Origin: Chloroflexota bacterium
GTDB taxonomy: Bacteria; Chloroflexota; Dehalococcoidia; Lucifugimonadales; UBA2962
Length of the DNA stretch: 32,703 nucleotides
NCBI GenBank assembly: GCA_002699485.1
Contig: PAAV01000003.1
Span: 1 to 32,703, forward strand
Direction of reading: 5' to 3'
The position numbers and the translations under genes were made by a program. Positions 8,670 through 17,437 of the stretch are shown here, piece after piece. Position 1 is the stretch's first letter, and each line of letters starts with the position of its first letter. Below the pieces are notes generated by a model. It was not told where the DNA came from. It did not search any database and was given only the letters and a program-made list of their open reading frames with translations.

Positions 8670-8729
8670 ATTTAGTAAGTATGCACTTAGTTGTTTACTA
8701 TGTTAAGCAATACTAAATCTATTTTGCAA
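8670..8729 (-). promoter_or_regulatory. Putative fbpA promoter with an overlapping inverted repeat
   Basis: Reading the minus strand, TTGCAA (8724-8729) and TAACAT (8700-8705) are 18 nt apart and could be the -35 and -10 boxes. An inverted repeat, ATTTAGTA (8711-8718) and TACTAAAT (8670-8677), places one arm in the spacer and the other downstream of the expected start site. That is a plausible operator position, for example for an iron-responsive regulator. It does not match the classical Fur box convincingly. The rest of the 214-nt spacer between fbpA and the SDR shows nothing else. Confidence 0.35.
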
Positions 8730-8846
8730 CCCTCATTTCAGAAAATATAAGATATTTAGTGAAAAATTGCACATATCGGAATTCTAACTAGGTAAATTGA
8801 CGTCTAAATGGAGTTTTTGAGTAATTAAGTTGGCGAGAATAAAGCT

Positions 8847-9707
8847 TTATGTCTTTGGAAAATTCCCTGACTTTGCCTGAGATCTCCAAAAAGCAGCGCC
8901 ATCCTCGTCTCCACCGCCAGTACGACTAAATATATCAGTCCCAGCTGTAAAACCACCATCGACTGGGAGAAGGGCACCATTGATAAATGAAGCCTCATCA
9001 GATGCTAAAAATAAAATGGCATTCGCGAGATCAATAGGGTTACCAATACGTCTCATCGGATTAATATCAGCAAGTCGAGGAGCCAGGTCTGGATCTGCAT
9101 CAAACGTAGGTTTCCAAAAATCTGTCCGTGTTGTATAAGGCGCAACTATATTAGACCGGACACCTTTTTTACCATATTGGATAGCAATGTTCTTGGTGAA
9201 CATTTCTACGCCAGCCTTTGCTGCAGCATATGCTGGCAGCCCCATTCCAGTCATGCCATTAACTGACGAAAGGTTTACTATGGACGCTCCAGGCCTCTTA
9301 TCAGCGCTCTCAAGCAATTTAGGCATTGCAGCACGACAGCAATAATAAGTAGGTTTAAGGGCAAAATCAAAGTTGAAATTCCATGTTTCTTCATCAAGCT
9401 CATTAATTAGATCATCACCTTTACCACCACCAACATTATTGACAAGGGTGTCTAGGCTCCCAAAACATTCTATTGCTTTCGAAACCATAGTATTGGCGTC
9501 ATCAGGCACTCGGACATCTAACTTACTGAACTCAGCTCTACCACCAAAACCTTTAATCTTTTTTATTATGTTTGCAGACCTATCAGGATCAAGGTCTGCA
9601 ATTAAAACAGCAGCTCCTTCTTGGGCAAATCTAATGGCGGTTTCACCGCCGATACCCGAGCCACCACCAGTAACGATTGCAACCCTGTTTTCCATCCTTC
9701 CAGACAT
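8847..9707 (-). CDS. SDR family NAD(P)-dependent oxidoreductase
   Basis: This 286-residue classical short-chain dehydrogenase/reductase has the cofactor motif TGGGSGIG near residues 14-21, and Asp near residue 38 (IADLD) suggests NAD rather than NADP preference. VNNVGGG near residue 90 replaces the usual NNAG. The active site is Ser147, Tyr160 and Lys164 (YAAAK). The C-terminal ILFLASDEASFINGALLPVD block is canonical. A tail of about 30 residues, ending FWRSQAKSGNFPKT, extends past the usual end. AAGGAG lies about 7 nt upstream of the ATG. Its upstream neighbour is an LLM monooxygenase, and the two may act on the same organic substrate, which cannot be read here. Confidence 0.92.
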   Translation of the reverse strand: MSGRMENRVAIVTGGGSGIGGETAIRFAQEGAAVLIADLDPDRSANIIKKIKGFGGRAEFSKLDVRVPDDANTMVSKAIECFGSLDTLVNNVGGGKGDDLINELDEETWNFNFDFALKPTYYCCRAAMPKLLESADKRPGASIVNLSSVNGMTGMGLPAYAAAKAGVEMFTKNIAIQYGKKGVRSNIVAPYTTRTDFWKPTFDADPDLAPRLADINPMRRIGNPIDLANAILFLASDEASFINGALLPVDGGFTAGTDIFSRTGGGDEDGAAFWRSQAKSGNFPKT

Positions 9708-9724
9708 TAGCTTCTCCTTATATT

Positions 9725-9758
9725 AAGAGAGCCGGAACATAACAATTCCAGCTCTCTT
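9725..9758 (-). terminator. Intercistronic hairpin between the LLM and SDR genes
   Basis: AAGAGAGCCGGAA (9725-9737) and TTCCAGCTCTCTT (9746-9758) form a 13-bp stem with one C-A mismatch and an 8-nt loop. It lies between the LLM stop and the SDR ribosome-binding site. No T-run follows the stem on the minus strand; the nearest T-run is on the plus-strand side, about 15 nt away. It may be a weak terminator, a processing/stability hairpin, or a structure affecting SDR translation. Confidence 0.5.
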
Positions 9759-9794
9759 ACAAACTATCTAATTTTTCCTGACCTTTAGACCCAT

Positions 9795-10976
9795 TTACTT
9801 TTTGGAATCATATTCCGCTTGTGAAATATCCATAGATCTGGATCGTTCATCCATAAAGAATTTCTTTTTGTCCGAATACCATTTCTGTGAAAACTCAAGG
9901 CTATCTAACTGTCCCTGGAATTTAGGCATCACATATCTTGCTATAAGTTCATAACTGCGAAGAATTTCTTCTCGTGTACCCCATTCTGTGGCCTGAATCA
10001 TGTAACCCCCGAATCCTCCAGAACTCTCATCTATTCTATGAATTGCTTCTACAACATCATCAGGTGTTCCAACGATCCAATTTCCACCCTCAACCATCAT
10101 ATCAACTAATTGATCTCGAGAAGCATTAGGGTATGGCGATGGCGTACCTAATGTGTCCTCAAAGTAATCTCGCTGATACCATAAAGCTCTCTCTTTAATC
10201 TGCTTCATAGCTTCTTTTTTACTATCCGCGACATGAGTATGTAAAACTATTCTCCAGTCTTCTCTGTTCATTGTGTTGCCATGCTTTTCAGCTTCTTCTT
10301 CCGCTATCTTCCAGAAGTCTTTTAGCGTTACCTTTGCAGCATCTACTCCCTTACCACGATCAGCTACAGCATTTAACGACAAGACTCCAGCTCCCAGTCT
10401 CCCTGCAGTTAACATGCCTGATGGCGACTGAACCGCTGCTATGGCGATATGAGGATGTGGATGAGTATATGGCCTCAGATGAACATGAGCTTCCTCTAAA
10501 GTAAACCATTTTGACTTATGGGTAATTGGCTCAGTCTCAGTCATTAAACGCTTTATAAGCCAAGCCGCTTCTTGCATCATAGGTCTTTGCTCAGTTGGCA
10601 CAATACCCATCATGTGAGCGTCGCCCGTTAAAGCTCCGGGGCCAACTCCTAGCATAACTCTACCCCTACTGTGATGATCAAGTTGTATATATCTATTTGC
10701 TGTCATTAAAGGATGGTGATAGGGCAGGCTACTAACTCCGCTACCTAACTTCAGGGTCTTTGTTCTCTCCACGGCTGCAGCTATAAATAATTCAGGTGAG
10801 CATATAGTTTCCCATCCGGCGCTATGATGTTCTCCGATCCATGCTTCATCATAGCCAAGATGATCTAACCATTCCATGAGTTCTAAATCCCGGTGATACG
10901 ATAGGTTGGGATTTTCGCCTAGCGCGTGAAATGGCGCCATAAATATCCCGAACTTTAATCTAGGTGGCAATGCCAT
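9795..10976 (-). CDS. LLM class flavin-dependent oxidoreductase
   Basis: This 393-residue protein belongs to the bacterial luciferase-like monooxygenase family, which uses reduced flavin and oxygen to oxidise organic substrates. LKFGIFMAPFH opens the first beta strand. WLDHLGYDEAWIGEHHSAGW near residue 35 contains the family's conserved xGxxEHH-type motif. ERTKTLKLGSGVSSLPYHHP and RGRVMLGVGPG are the following conserved strands. ATG at 10976 is preceded by AAAGGGG. It is transcribed toward the SDR gene, 87 nt apart, with a hairpin between. Flavin monooxygenases of this family are strongly expanded in SAR202 Chloroflexota, so the gene fits the inferred host. A partner flavin reductase is not visible here. 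The substrate is unknown. Confidence 0.9.
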   Translation of the reverse strand: MALPPRLKFGIFMAPFHALGENPNLSYHRDLELMEWLDHLGYDEAWIGEHHSAGWETICSPELFIAAAVERTKTLKLGSGVSSLPYHHPLMTANRYIQLDHHSRGRVMLGVGPGALTGDAHMMGIVPTEQRPMMQEAAWLIKRLMTETEPITHKSKWFTLEEAHVHLRPYTHPHPHIAIAAVQSPSGMLTAGRLGAGVLSLNAVADRGKGVDAAKVTLKDFWKIAEEEAEKHGNTMNREDWRIVLHTHVADSKKEAMKQIKERALWYQRDYFEDTLGTPSPYPNASRDQLVDMMVEGGNWIVGTPDDVVEAIHRIDESSGGFGGYMIQATEWGTREEILRSYELIARYVMPKFQGQLDSLEFSQKWYSDKKKFFMDERSRSMDISQAEYDSKK

Positions 10977-11050
10977 GTGTAACCCCTTTAGTTTTTGATT
11001 ATTGCGAGAATTCTAGCATAGGATAGAACTCGTTTCCAACAGGCAATTTA

Positions 11051-12775
11051 CTAGCCCTTCAGATCGTAAAAGCCTCGTTCATCCAGTAATGATTTAACAG
11101 TATCAACGGCTGATTCATATGGCACTTTCACAGCTTGTTCGGAATCCCTTGCCTGAACCTCAACGACGTTGTCTTTAAGGTTCCTTAAACTAACGACAAT
11201 GCGAATTGGCATGCCCATAAGGTCGGCGTCCTTAAACTTAACCCCCACAGATTCATTTCTATCATCATATAAAACTTCCAATCCGGCTTCACCAAGCTCC
11301 GATTGTACTTGTTCAGCCATTTTAGAGATCTCAGGTTTCTCTGCATCAATTGCAATTAAGTGAACCTGATACGGCGCTATTGCAACGGGAAATTTGATTC
11401 CATTTTCATCGTTATGTTGTTCAATAGCTGCAGCAAGAAGTCGGCCTAATCCAATTCCATAACAGCCCATAATTATCGGCTGCAAGCTACCTGATTCATC
11501 AGCAAATGCAGCTCCAATACTTTTACTGAAACTATCTCCCAATTTAAAAACATGCCCGACCTCGATACCTTTCTTTATCTTAAGTTTTTCCTCAGTGCAT
11601 TTGATACAAATCTGGCCTTCTGTTGCTTGAGCCACGTCTGCGACGGCATCCGCCTTAAAATCTCGTGGGTAATTCACATTAATCAAATGAACTTCATTCT
11701 TATTTCCACCTGCAGCAAAATCGTTTCCAAGCAATAAAGATTCATCGGCTATTACCCTAAAACCGTTTATACCAACCGGTGAAATATAACCTTTACTCAA
11801 GCTGTGTTTTTCAATATCTGTAGATGACGCTAGCCTTATTTCAGATGCGCCTAAAACAGATTTTAATTTGACTTCGTTAACCGCTAAATCACCCCGTATG
11901 ACAACCAATATCAATTCTTCTCTAGCGACATAACATAAAGTCTTTATAGTTTTATGAGTAGGAATATCTAGGAAAGTTGTTAGTCCATTTATAGTTGTTA
12001 TCTGCGGCGTATTAACTTCTGCAAGCTCAGATTGACCATCTGCAGAATAATCCACCCTACTAAATTGTGCTTTTTCGACGTTTGCTGCATAGCCACAACC
12101 TTCGCAGATGACAATTGCATCTTCACCAGAATCCGCTAACAGTACAAACTCATGTGAATCCTTACCTCCGATTGCCCCGCTGTCAGCTTCAACTTGGATC
12201 ACTTCTAAGCCACATCTTTTATAGATTGCCTTATAGGCCTCAACCATTTTCTTGTAACTAGAATCCAACCCCTCATTGGAAACATCAAGGGAATAAGCAT
12301 CTTTCATGTCAAATTCACGCACTCTCATCAAGCCGCCCCGAGATCTAGGTTCATCCCTGAATTTGGTATGTATCTGATACAGGATTTTGGGTAAATCGCG
12401 ATATGAGGATACGTGTGCCTTTACGATTGCAGTAAGTTCTTCTTCATGAGTTGGTGCGACTACAAGAGTCCTACCTTTACGATCAGTTAACGTGAAAAGA
12501 TCGTCGCCAAACGCATCAGTTCTACCAGTTTTATCCCACAATTCCTTGGGCTGAAGAATTGACAATCTTAATTCTTGTGAGCCAGCAGCATTCATCTCCT
12601 GCCGTATAATTTCTTCTATCTTTCTTAATGCTGTCCACGCAAGGGGAAGGTATCCATAAATTCCGGCCCCCACCTGGTAAATCATAGCCGACCGCAACAT
12701 CAACTTGTGGCTAATCAATTCCACCTCAGCAGGATTGTCGCGATGGGTTTTTCCTAATAGTTCACTTATTTTCAA
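11051..12775 (-). CDS. proS: Prolyl-tRNA synthetase
   Basis: This 574-residue class II synthetase charges tRNA-Pro and has the bacterial architecture with an inserted editing domain that removes mis-attached alanine. Motif 2 is FRDEPRSRGGLMRVREFDMK near residue 140. The editing insertion spans roughly residues 220-385. Motif 3 is GCYGIGLGRLLAAAIEQHND near residue 437. The anticodon-binding domain follows. Length matches the E. coli enzyme (572). The start is TTG at 12775. It is the only start after an in-frame stop and gives the expected MKISELLGKTHRDNPAE N-terminus. It is the last gene of the rpsB-to-proS operon, separated from ispG by 142 nt that include a small hairpin. Confidence 0.96.
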   Translation of the reverse strand: MKISELLGKTHRDNPAEVELISHKLMLRSAMIYQVGAGIYGYLPLAWTALRKIEEIIRQEMNAAGSQELRLSILQPKELWDKTGRTDAFGDDLFTLTDRKGRTLVVAPTHEEELTAIVKAHVSSYRDLPKILYQIHTKFRDEPRSRGGLMRVREFDMKDAYSLDVSNEGLDSSYKKMVEAYKAIYKRCGLEVIQVEADSGAIGGKDSHEFVLLADSGEDAIVICEGCGYAANVEKAQFSRVDYSADGQSELAEVNTPQITTINGLTTFLDIPTHKTIKTLCYVAREELILVVIRGDLAVNEVKLKSVLGASEIRLASSTDIEKHSLSKGYISPVGINGFRVIADESLLLGNDFAAGGNKNEVHLINVNYPRDFKADAVADVAQATEGQICIKCTEEKLKIKKGIEVGHVFKLGDSFSKSIGAAFADESGSLQPIIMGCYGIGLGRLLAAAIEQHNDENGIKFPVAIAPYQVHLIAIDAEKPEISKMAEQVQSELGEAGLEVLYDDRNESVGVKFKDADLMGMPIRIVVSLRNLKDNVVEVQARDSEQAVKVPYESAVDTVKSLLDERGFYDLKG

Positions 12776-12875
12776 AACAACACACTTTTAAATTAATATT
12801 CTGTCTAGCTACTTGCTTAAGTCTAACCATCATATCCTAGCAACTTACCAGCATATGAAACCGGATTCACATAAG

Positions 12876-12914
12876 TTTGATATTAGATATTTGTTGATCT
12901 TCTAAGGTATCAAA
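12876..12914 (-). other. Hairpin just after the ispG stop codon
   Basis: TTTGATA (12876-12882) pairs with TATCAAA (12908-12914). Inside it, TAGA (12884-12887) pairs with TCTA (12901-12904). The hairpin begins 3 nt after the ispG stop on the minus strand and no T-run follows, so it looks more like a processing or stability element than a terminator. The rest of the ispG-proS spacer shows nothing. Confidence 0.35.
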
Positions 12915-12917
12915 TGC

Positions 12918-14057
12918 TTATGTTTTGATGAGTTCTTTCTCAACTTCACTAATTTCTTCCATTAGCGCTTTTAACATGTCTTCTTCTTGCACAATCTTAG
13001 ACTTCTTACCTTTACGGAAAATGATCGCTCTCCCAACTCCTGCAGCTATGCCAACATCTGCATCTTTAGCCTCTCCAGGCCCATTCACCTCGCAACCCAT
13101 TACAGCCACTTTTACTGGAGTCTTTGTTTTCCTTAAAAGATCCTCTACGGTGTTAGCAAGCTTTCTTATGTCTACATCTGCACGACCACAACTTGGGCAT
13201 GCTACTAATGTCGCACCTTCTTTACGTAACCCTAAGGACTTCAAAATTTCTAAACCAGTTATAATTTCTTCGTTAGGTTCATCAGACAGGGAAACCCGTA
13301 TAGTGTCCCCAATTCCTTCGAATAAAAGTATCCCTAATCCAATAGAGGTACGTATACTTCCACCTTTAGCTGTTCCTGCCTCAGTGATACCAAGATGTAA
13401 AGGATATGGCACCAACTTAGCCATCCTTCTATATGCCTCTACGGTTGTGTCTATATCAAATGCCTTTAGAGATATTTTTATCAGGTCAAAATCTAAATCC
13501 TCTAAAATACCTATCTCCCATAAGCCAGTTTCCACCATGTGATCAACAATAGTGAATTGACCCACTTCAACATCTCCAGCTTTAGGAAGTTCGTTAACTC
13601 CGTCGGTGTGCCTAGAAATGCCCCCTGTTAAACCTATTTTGCCGACCGGAGGAAGGCTACCAAAATTGACTCCTATCCTAATTGGCACAGCTCTGTCTTT
13701 CGAGGCTTTTACAATTTCCTCTACTTTAGTTCTATCCCTAATATTACCCGGGTTTAATCTTAGACAGTCTACGCCACTCTCTAATGACTTCAGTGCTAAT
13801 TGATGGTGAAAATGAATGTCAGCAACTATTGGTATTTTTACTTGTTTCTTTATTTCAGCTAAAGCTTCTGCTGCTTCCATATCAGGCACTGCACATCGAA
13901 CAATTTGGCACCCTGCTTCTTCCAACCCTTTAATTTGCGAAACTGTGGCCTTCACATCGCGGGTGTCAGTTTTAGTCATTGACTGAACACTTATTGGTGC
14001 ATCACCACCAATTTTCACACCGCCAACGTTAATGGATTTAGTAATTCTTCTTTTCAT
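12918..14057 (-). CDS. ispG: 4-hydroxy-3-methylbut-2-enyl diphosphate synthase
   Basis: This 379-residue [4Fe-4S] enzyme of the MEP isoprenoid pathway reduces methylerythritol cyclodiphosphate to HMBPP. The N-terminal TIM barrel includes VQSMTKTDTRDV and CLRLNPGNIRD. The cluster ligands Cys287, Cys290 (CPSC), Cys322 and Glu329 (CEVNGPGE) have the same spacing as in E. coli IspG. The start is ATG at 14057. An in-frame TTG two codons earlier (14063) is the alternative, and neither has a good Shine-Dalgarno. It lies downstream of rseP and upstream of proS in the core operon. Together with dxr it supplies precursors for undecaprenyl phosphate, made by the uppS gene of the same operon. Confidence 0.96.
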   Translation of the reverse strand: MKRRITKSINVGGVKIGGDAPISVQSMTKTDTRDVKATVSQIKGLEEAGCQIVRCAVPDMEAAEALAEIKKQVKIPIVADIHFHHQLALKSLESGVDCLRLNPGNIRDRTKVEEIVKASKDRAVPIRIGVNFGSLPPVGKIGLTGGISRHTDGVNELPKAGDVEVGQFTIVDHMVETGLWEIGILEDLDFDLIKISLKAFDIDTTVEAYRRMAKLVPYPLHLGITEAGTAKGGSIRTSIGLGILLFEGIGDTIRVSLSDEPNEEIITGLEILKSLGLRKEGATLVACPSCGRADVDIRKLANTVEDLLRKTKTPVKVAVMGCEVNGPGEAKDADVGIAAGVGRAIIFRKGKKSKIVQEEDMLKALMEEISEVEKELIKT

Positions 14058-14115
14058 ATGCAAAACTTTTTATTTGATCCCACTTATAAAGTTTAATCAC
14101 TTAACCGAGGAGAAG

Positions 14116-15315
14116 TTAATTCAGTATACTGTCTCCACTCAATATTTTTAATACATCTCTATAACTTATTATTAATATAAGTACTAATAATAATGCGAAG
14201 CCAATTAGATGTGTTTTACCTTCAACACTAGGAGGTAATTTTTTACCCCCGCGAGCTATTTCAATCAAAATGAATAAAAGCCTACCTCCATCTAATGCGG
14301 GTATTGGAAGAAGATTAAGTATCCCTAGACTGACACTAAGCAACCCAGCTATCTGAAATACAGAGGCAAACCCGAACTCATCCACTACTTGACCAGTTAT
14401 TTGTGCGATACCGATAGGGCCTGCAAATCCAGGATCACTACGTTGCCTTATCCCTTGGGCGACGCCATCTTTGGTAGAAACAAAAATATTTTTTATCATA
14501 TCAAGTGATAACGGAATACTTGTTAAAAATGATTCAGATTCTTTGCGTATTATAGGATTTGCAATCCCTATAGTTACACCTATCGCGCCTTGCGTTAAGG
14601 TGTCACCAATTTTTAAATCTGGGTTATATTTAATAGCCTCTTCTAAAGAGATTTCAACTATAGGGTCAGTAACGATGGCCACAACTTTTAAATCAGGAGG
14701 ATCACCTCTCGGTACTAATTCAATTATTTCAGTGACTGCAAACTCAGGAGTCGCATCGAAACCGGTAATCAAATTACTACGTCGCACCGTTAATCTAACA
14801 GGATTTCCTTGGTTATCAGCAATTGACGTTACGAGATCACTTGGAACGCCTATCTGTTCATCATTTATAGCTAGTATTGTGTCTCCATACTTCAACCCAG
14901 CTTGTTGTGCAGGGGAATTAGGAGCAACAGAATTAACCACTACCTCACTATGCACCAACTTGTCATGTGGCAACATGAAAAGTATAGAAAATATAATCAC
15001 GGGTAAAATAAGGTTCATTACTGGCCCCGCTACTAGGATTATCACTCGTTTCCAACTAGCCTGCGTAGCAAAACTATCTGGCCCATCTGGGTCTTCTTCA
15101 CCAAGCAGTTTTACAAACCCACCCAGAGGAATAAGGTTTATAGAATAAACAGTACCCTTGTAGTTGACACCGAAAATCCGTGGTGGGAAGCCAAATCCAA
15201 ATTCTTTCACAGTGACTCCAAACCATTTCGCCGTTAAAAAATGTCCTAACTCATGAATGAATATCAATATCCCTAGTACTGGAAATATAAGCAACCAACT
15301 TGGTAAATCTATCAA
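14116..15315 (-). CDS. rseP: RIP (site-2) metalloprotease RseP family
   Basis: This 399-residue intramembrane zinc protease cleaves transmembrane anti-sigma factors or leftover signal peptides. The first membrane helix contains the zinc motif HELGH at residues 21-25. The third zinc ligand lies in NLLPIPALDGGRLLF near residue 325. A PDZ domain, recognisable by VNSVAPNSPAQQAGLKYGDT, follows the second membrane helix near residue 125. The TTG start at 15315 is supported by AAGGA 6 nt upstream and places the HELGH helix at its normal position. It lies between dxr and ispG, the usual spot for this gene in Chloroflexota and in many other phyla. Its natural substrate is not encoded nearby. Confidence 0.94.
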   Translation of the reverse strand: MIDLPSWLLIFPVLGILIFIHELGHFLTAKWFGVTVKEFGFGFPPRIFGVNYKGTVYSINLIPLGGFVKLLGEEDPDGPDSFATQASWKRVIILVAGPVMNLILPVIIFSILFMLPHDKLVHSEVVVNSVAPNSPAQQAGLKYGDTILAINDEQIGVPSDLVTSIADNQGNPVRLTVRRSNLITGFDATPEFAVTEIIELVPRGDPPDLKVVAIVTDPIVEISLEEAIKYNPDLKIGDTLTQGAIGVTIGIANPIIRKESESFLTSIPLSLDMIKNIFVSTKDGVAQGIRQRSDPGFAGPIGIAQITGQVVDEFGFASVFQIAGLLSVSLGILNLLPIPALDGGRLLFILIEIARGGKKLPPSVEGKTHLIGFALLLVLILIISYRDVLKILSGDSILN

Positions 15316-15347
15316 TCTTAGTCCTTCAAATCTTTAGAGTTCATTGT

Positions 15348-16493
15348 TCACTTTAAATTAATTATGCCCGCAACTTTACTTCTGCCCCAGGCCGCAGCGC
15401 TTAAGTAGTCTTCAGGAGTTTTACCGACGACTGGCTGGTACGCTTGTAGCGCTTCTTTTATAACTACTGGAATATCAGAAAAGTTTATAGCACCTTTCAG
15501 AAAACTCTCCACGGCCATCTCATCAGCACCACACAACACAGCCGGAGAAGTTCCAACACGGCTGCCATAGTCTAAGCCTAAAGCAAAACATGGATATTGA
15601 TTAAAATTTACTGACTCGAAGTTTAAAGATCCTAACTTAACAGGATTAAATCGAGCCAAATCTGGATTAAATATTCTATCTGGATACAATAATGCATATT
15701 GTATTGGTAGCTTCATGTCCGGTGGACTTATCTGAGCCTTCACAGAGCCATCTTCAAATTCAACCATAGAGTGGATCATACTCTCAGGATGAATAACCAC
15801 TTCAATTTGTTCCCACCCAACATCAAATAGCCATTTTGCCTCAATAACCTCAAAAGCTTTATTCATTAGGGTAGCTGAATCTATCGTAATTTTAGGTCCC
15901 ATAGTCCAGGTCGGATGCTGTAATGCTAATTCTGGAGTTATTTTCTTTTTCTCCATATCAGTCATTCCTCTCATTGCTCCACCTGAGGCCGTTATGAAAA
16001 GCTTAGATATACTTTTACCCTCACCACGTAGACACTGCCAAATTGCATTAGGCTCACTATCAACAGGTAATATCTTAGAGTTATTGGTACGTGCTATCTG
16101 TATCAACATCTCTCCTGCCATGACAATTGATTCTTTATTGGCCAATGCAACATTCTTACCAGCTTGAAGTGCACATATAGTCGGAACCAAAGCAACGTCT
16201 CCAACTGTAGCTGTAACAACCAAATCAACTTCGTCATCTGTGACCATGTCTTCATAAGAGCATTGCTTGGCTTCACCTACCATTCCATTTTCTAGTTTCA
16301 TAGATAAATTGGAACAATTAAAAAATTTCGGTTTGAACTCTTCTATCTGAGATTTTAAAAGTTCTGTGGAGTTATGAGCAGAAAGCGCTACAACTTTAAT
16401 ACGATCAGGAAATCGCCTGACAATATCCAATGTCTGCGTCCCAATAGATCCAGTTGACCCCAGTAAAGCTATCCCTATCAATCTATCGTCCAT
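15348..16493 (-). CDS. dxr: 1-deoxy-D-xylulose-5-phosphate reductoisomerase
   Basis: This 381-residue cytosolic enzyme performs the committed MEP step, converting DXP to MEP with NADPH and a divalent metal. The NADPH-binding GSTGSIG is at residues 12-18. ALANKESIVMAG and LPVDSEPNAIWQCL carry cofactor and metal-binding residues, and ASGGAMRGM is the catalytic-loop region. HPTWTMGPKITIDSATLMNK contains the substrate-phosphate site. The ATG at 16493 lies inside the cdsA 3' end, with an overlap of 16 nt that suggests coupled translation. Length is close to the 398-residue E. coli enzyme. Confidence 0.97.
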   Translation of the reverse strand: MDDRLIGIALLGSTGSIGTQTLDIVRRFPDRIKVVALSAHNSTELLKSQIEEFKPKFFNCSNLSMKLENGMVGEAKQCSYEDMVTDDEVDLVVTATVGDVALVPTICALQAGKNVALANKESIVMAGEMLIQIARTNNSKILPVDSEPNAIWQCLRGEGKSISKLFITASGGAMRGMTDMEKKKITPELALQHPTWTMGPKITIDSATLMNKAFEVIEAKWLFDVGWEQIEVVIHPESMIHSMVEFEDGSVKAQISPPDMKLPIQYALLYPDRIFNPDLARFNPVKLGSLNFESVNFNQYPCFALGLDYGSRVGTSPAVLCGADEMAVESFLKGAINFSDIPVVIKEALQAYQPVVGKTPEDYLSAAAWGRSKVAGIINLK

Positions 16494-17371
16494 AAAACAA
16501 AAAAGTACCCCACAAACAAACTAATTAAAATAGAATCCATTCTATCTAATATACCGCCATGGCCCGGAATTAGAGAACCTGAGTCTTTTACTCCGACTAG
16601 TCGCTTTAAACTTGATTCTAATAAATCTCCGATCAAAGCCGAAAAGTAAATTACTACTCCAAACACAATGGATAAACCTAGATTGGTAGGCAAATCCAAT
16701 AAATAGTACACGATCACGGATGCAAAGATAGCGAAGGTTAGGCCCGCTATACCTCCTTCCCATGTTTTCGAGGGAGAAATCTTTGGTACCAGCTTATGTT
16801 TCCCAAAAAGTGACCCAAAAATGTAACTAGCTACGTCTGTGGCAGCAACAACTACGATTATAGAGTAGATCCAGTCTCTGCCTGCTTGTAAATCATTTAA
16901 AAGTAATGCAAAAGAAAGCAATCCTCCAACGACAAGAGCTACAAATGAATTTTTGCTAAGACTACTGGTTATTTGAAACAATTTTCGTAGTGCATCTTGC
17001 TTTGTTACCAATACTTTCCAAAAGGTACAAATCATTAAAACGAAAGGTATAGAAACCAAGACAGGGAAGACAGTAAACATAAACCCAAAGTCTTCAAGAT
17101 ATAAATGCATCACAACCACTAATGCCCCTGACCATATTGAACAAATAAATTTAATCAATTTGCCCTTATCAGTAGCAACTAAGCTGGCCAATTCCCAACC
17201 ACCTAAAATGGCGCAGATAGTGATGAGTACAGTCAGCCACCAACCTCCAGCCCAAATAACCAAAAAGGTTATGGGCACAAGGAATGCTGTAACTAGAGTC
17301 CGAATGAAAAAATTTTGGACCTTAGGATTTTTAGCTATAGTAGTTATATTAAGCCTCCACAATTCTGTCAT
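16478..17371 (-). CDS. cdsA: Phosphatidate cytidylyltransferase
   Basis: This 297-residue polytopic inner-membrane enzyme makes CDP-diacylglycerol from phosphatidic acid and CTP, the branch point for phospholipid synthesis. About eight hydrophobic segments are visible. The family signature lies near the C-terminus: SSLKRLVGVKDSGSLIPGHG followed directly by GILDRMDS, with the catalytic Lys-Asp and the GHGG metal-binding region. ISPSKTWEGGIAG near residue 200 is the second conserved block. The ATG at 17371 is preceded by a weak ACAGGTG. The final residues overlap dxr. It lies downstream of uppS after 66 nt in which I see no other feature. Confidence 0.95.
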   Translation of the reverse strand: MTELWRLNITTIAKNPKVQNFFIRTLVTAFLVPITFLVIWAGGWWLTVLITICAILGGWELASLVATDKGKLIKFICSIWSGALVVVMHLYLEDFGFMFTVFPVLVSIPFVLMICTFWKVLVTKQDALRKLFQITSSLSKNSFVALVVGGLLSFALLLNDLQAGRDWIYSIIVVVAATDVASYIFGSLFGKHKLVPKISPSKTWEGGIAGLTFAIFASVIVYYLLDLPTNLGLSIVFGVVIYFSALIGDLLESSLKRLVGVKDSGSLIPGHGGILDRMDSILISLFVGYFFVLWTID

Positions 17372-17437
17372 TAGTACACCTGTTTTCTTAATTGAATTGA
17401 TCTCATCAAAATCAAGGGGTAATAAACTTCACTATCG

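Noticed and set aside
12925-13542. 205-residue plus-strand open frame opposite ispG
   Set aside because: It is antisense to a gene with all catalytic residues, has low-complexity Ser/Pro-rich translation and no recognisable domain; it is a shadow frame.
14471-15148. 225-residue plus-strand open frame opposite rseP
   Set aside because: It is antisense to a complete site-2 protease with HELGH and PDZ, and has no family motif.
16478-16493. Overlap of cdsA and dxr as a possible frameshift
   Set aside because: Both proteins are full length with their terminal motifs; a 16-nt overlap is ordinary in a tight operon.
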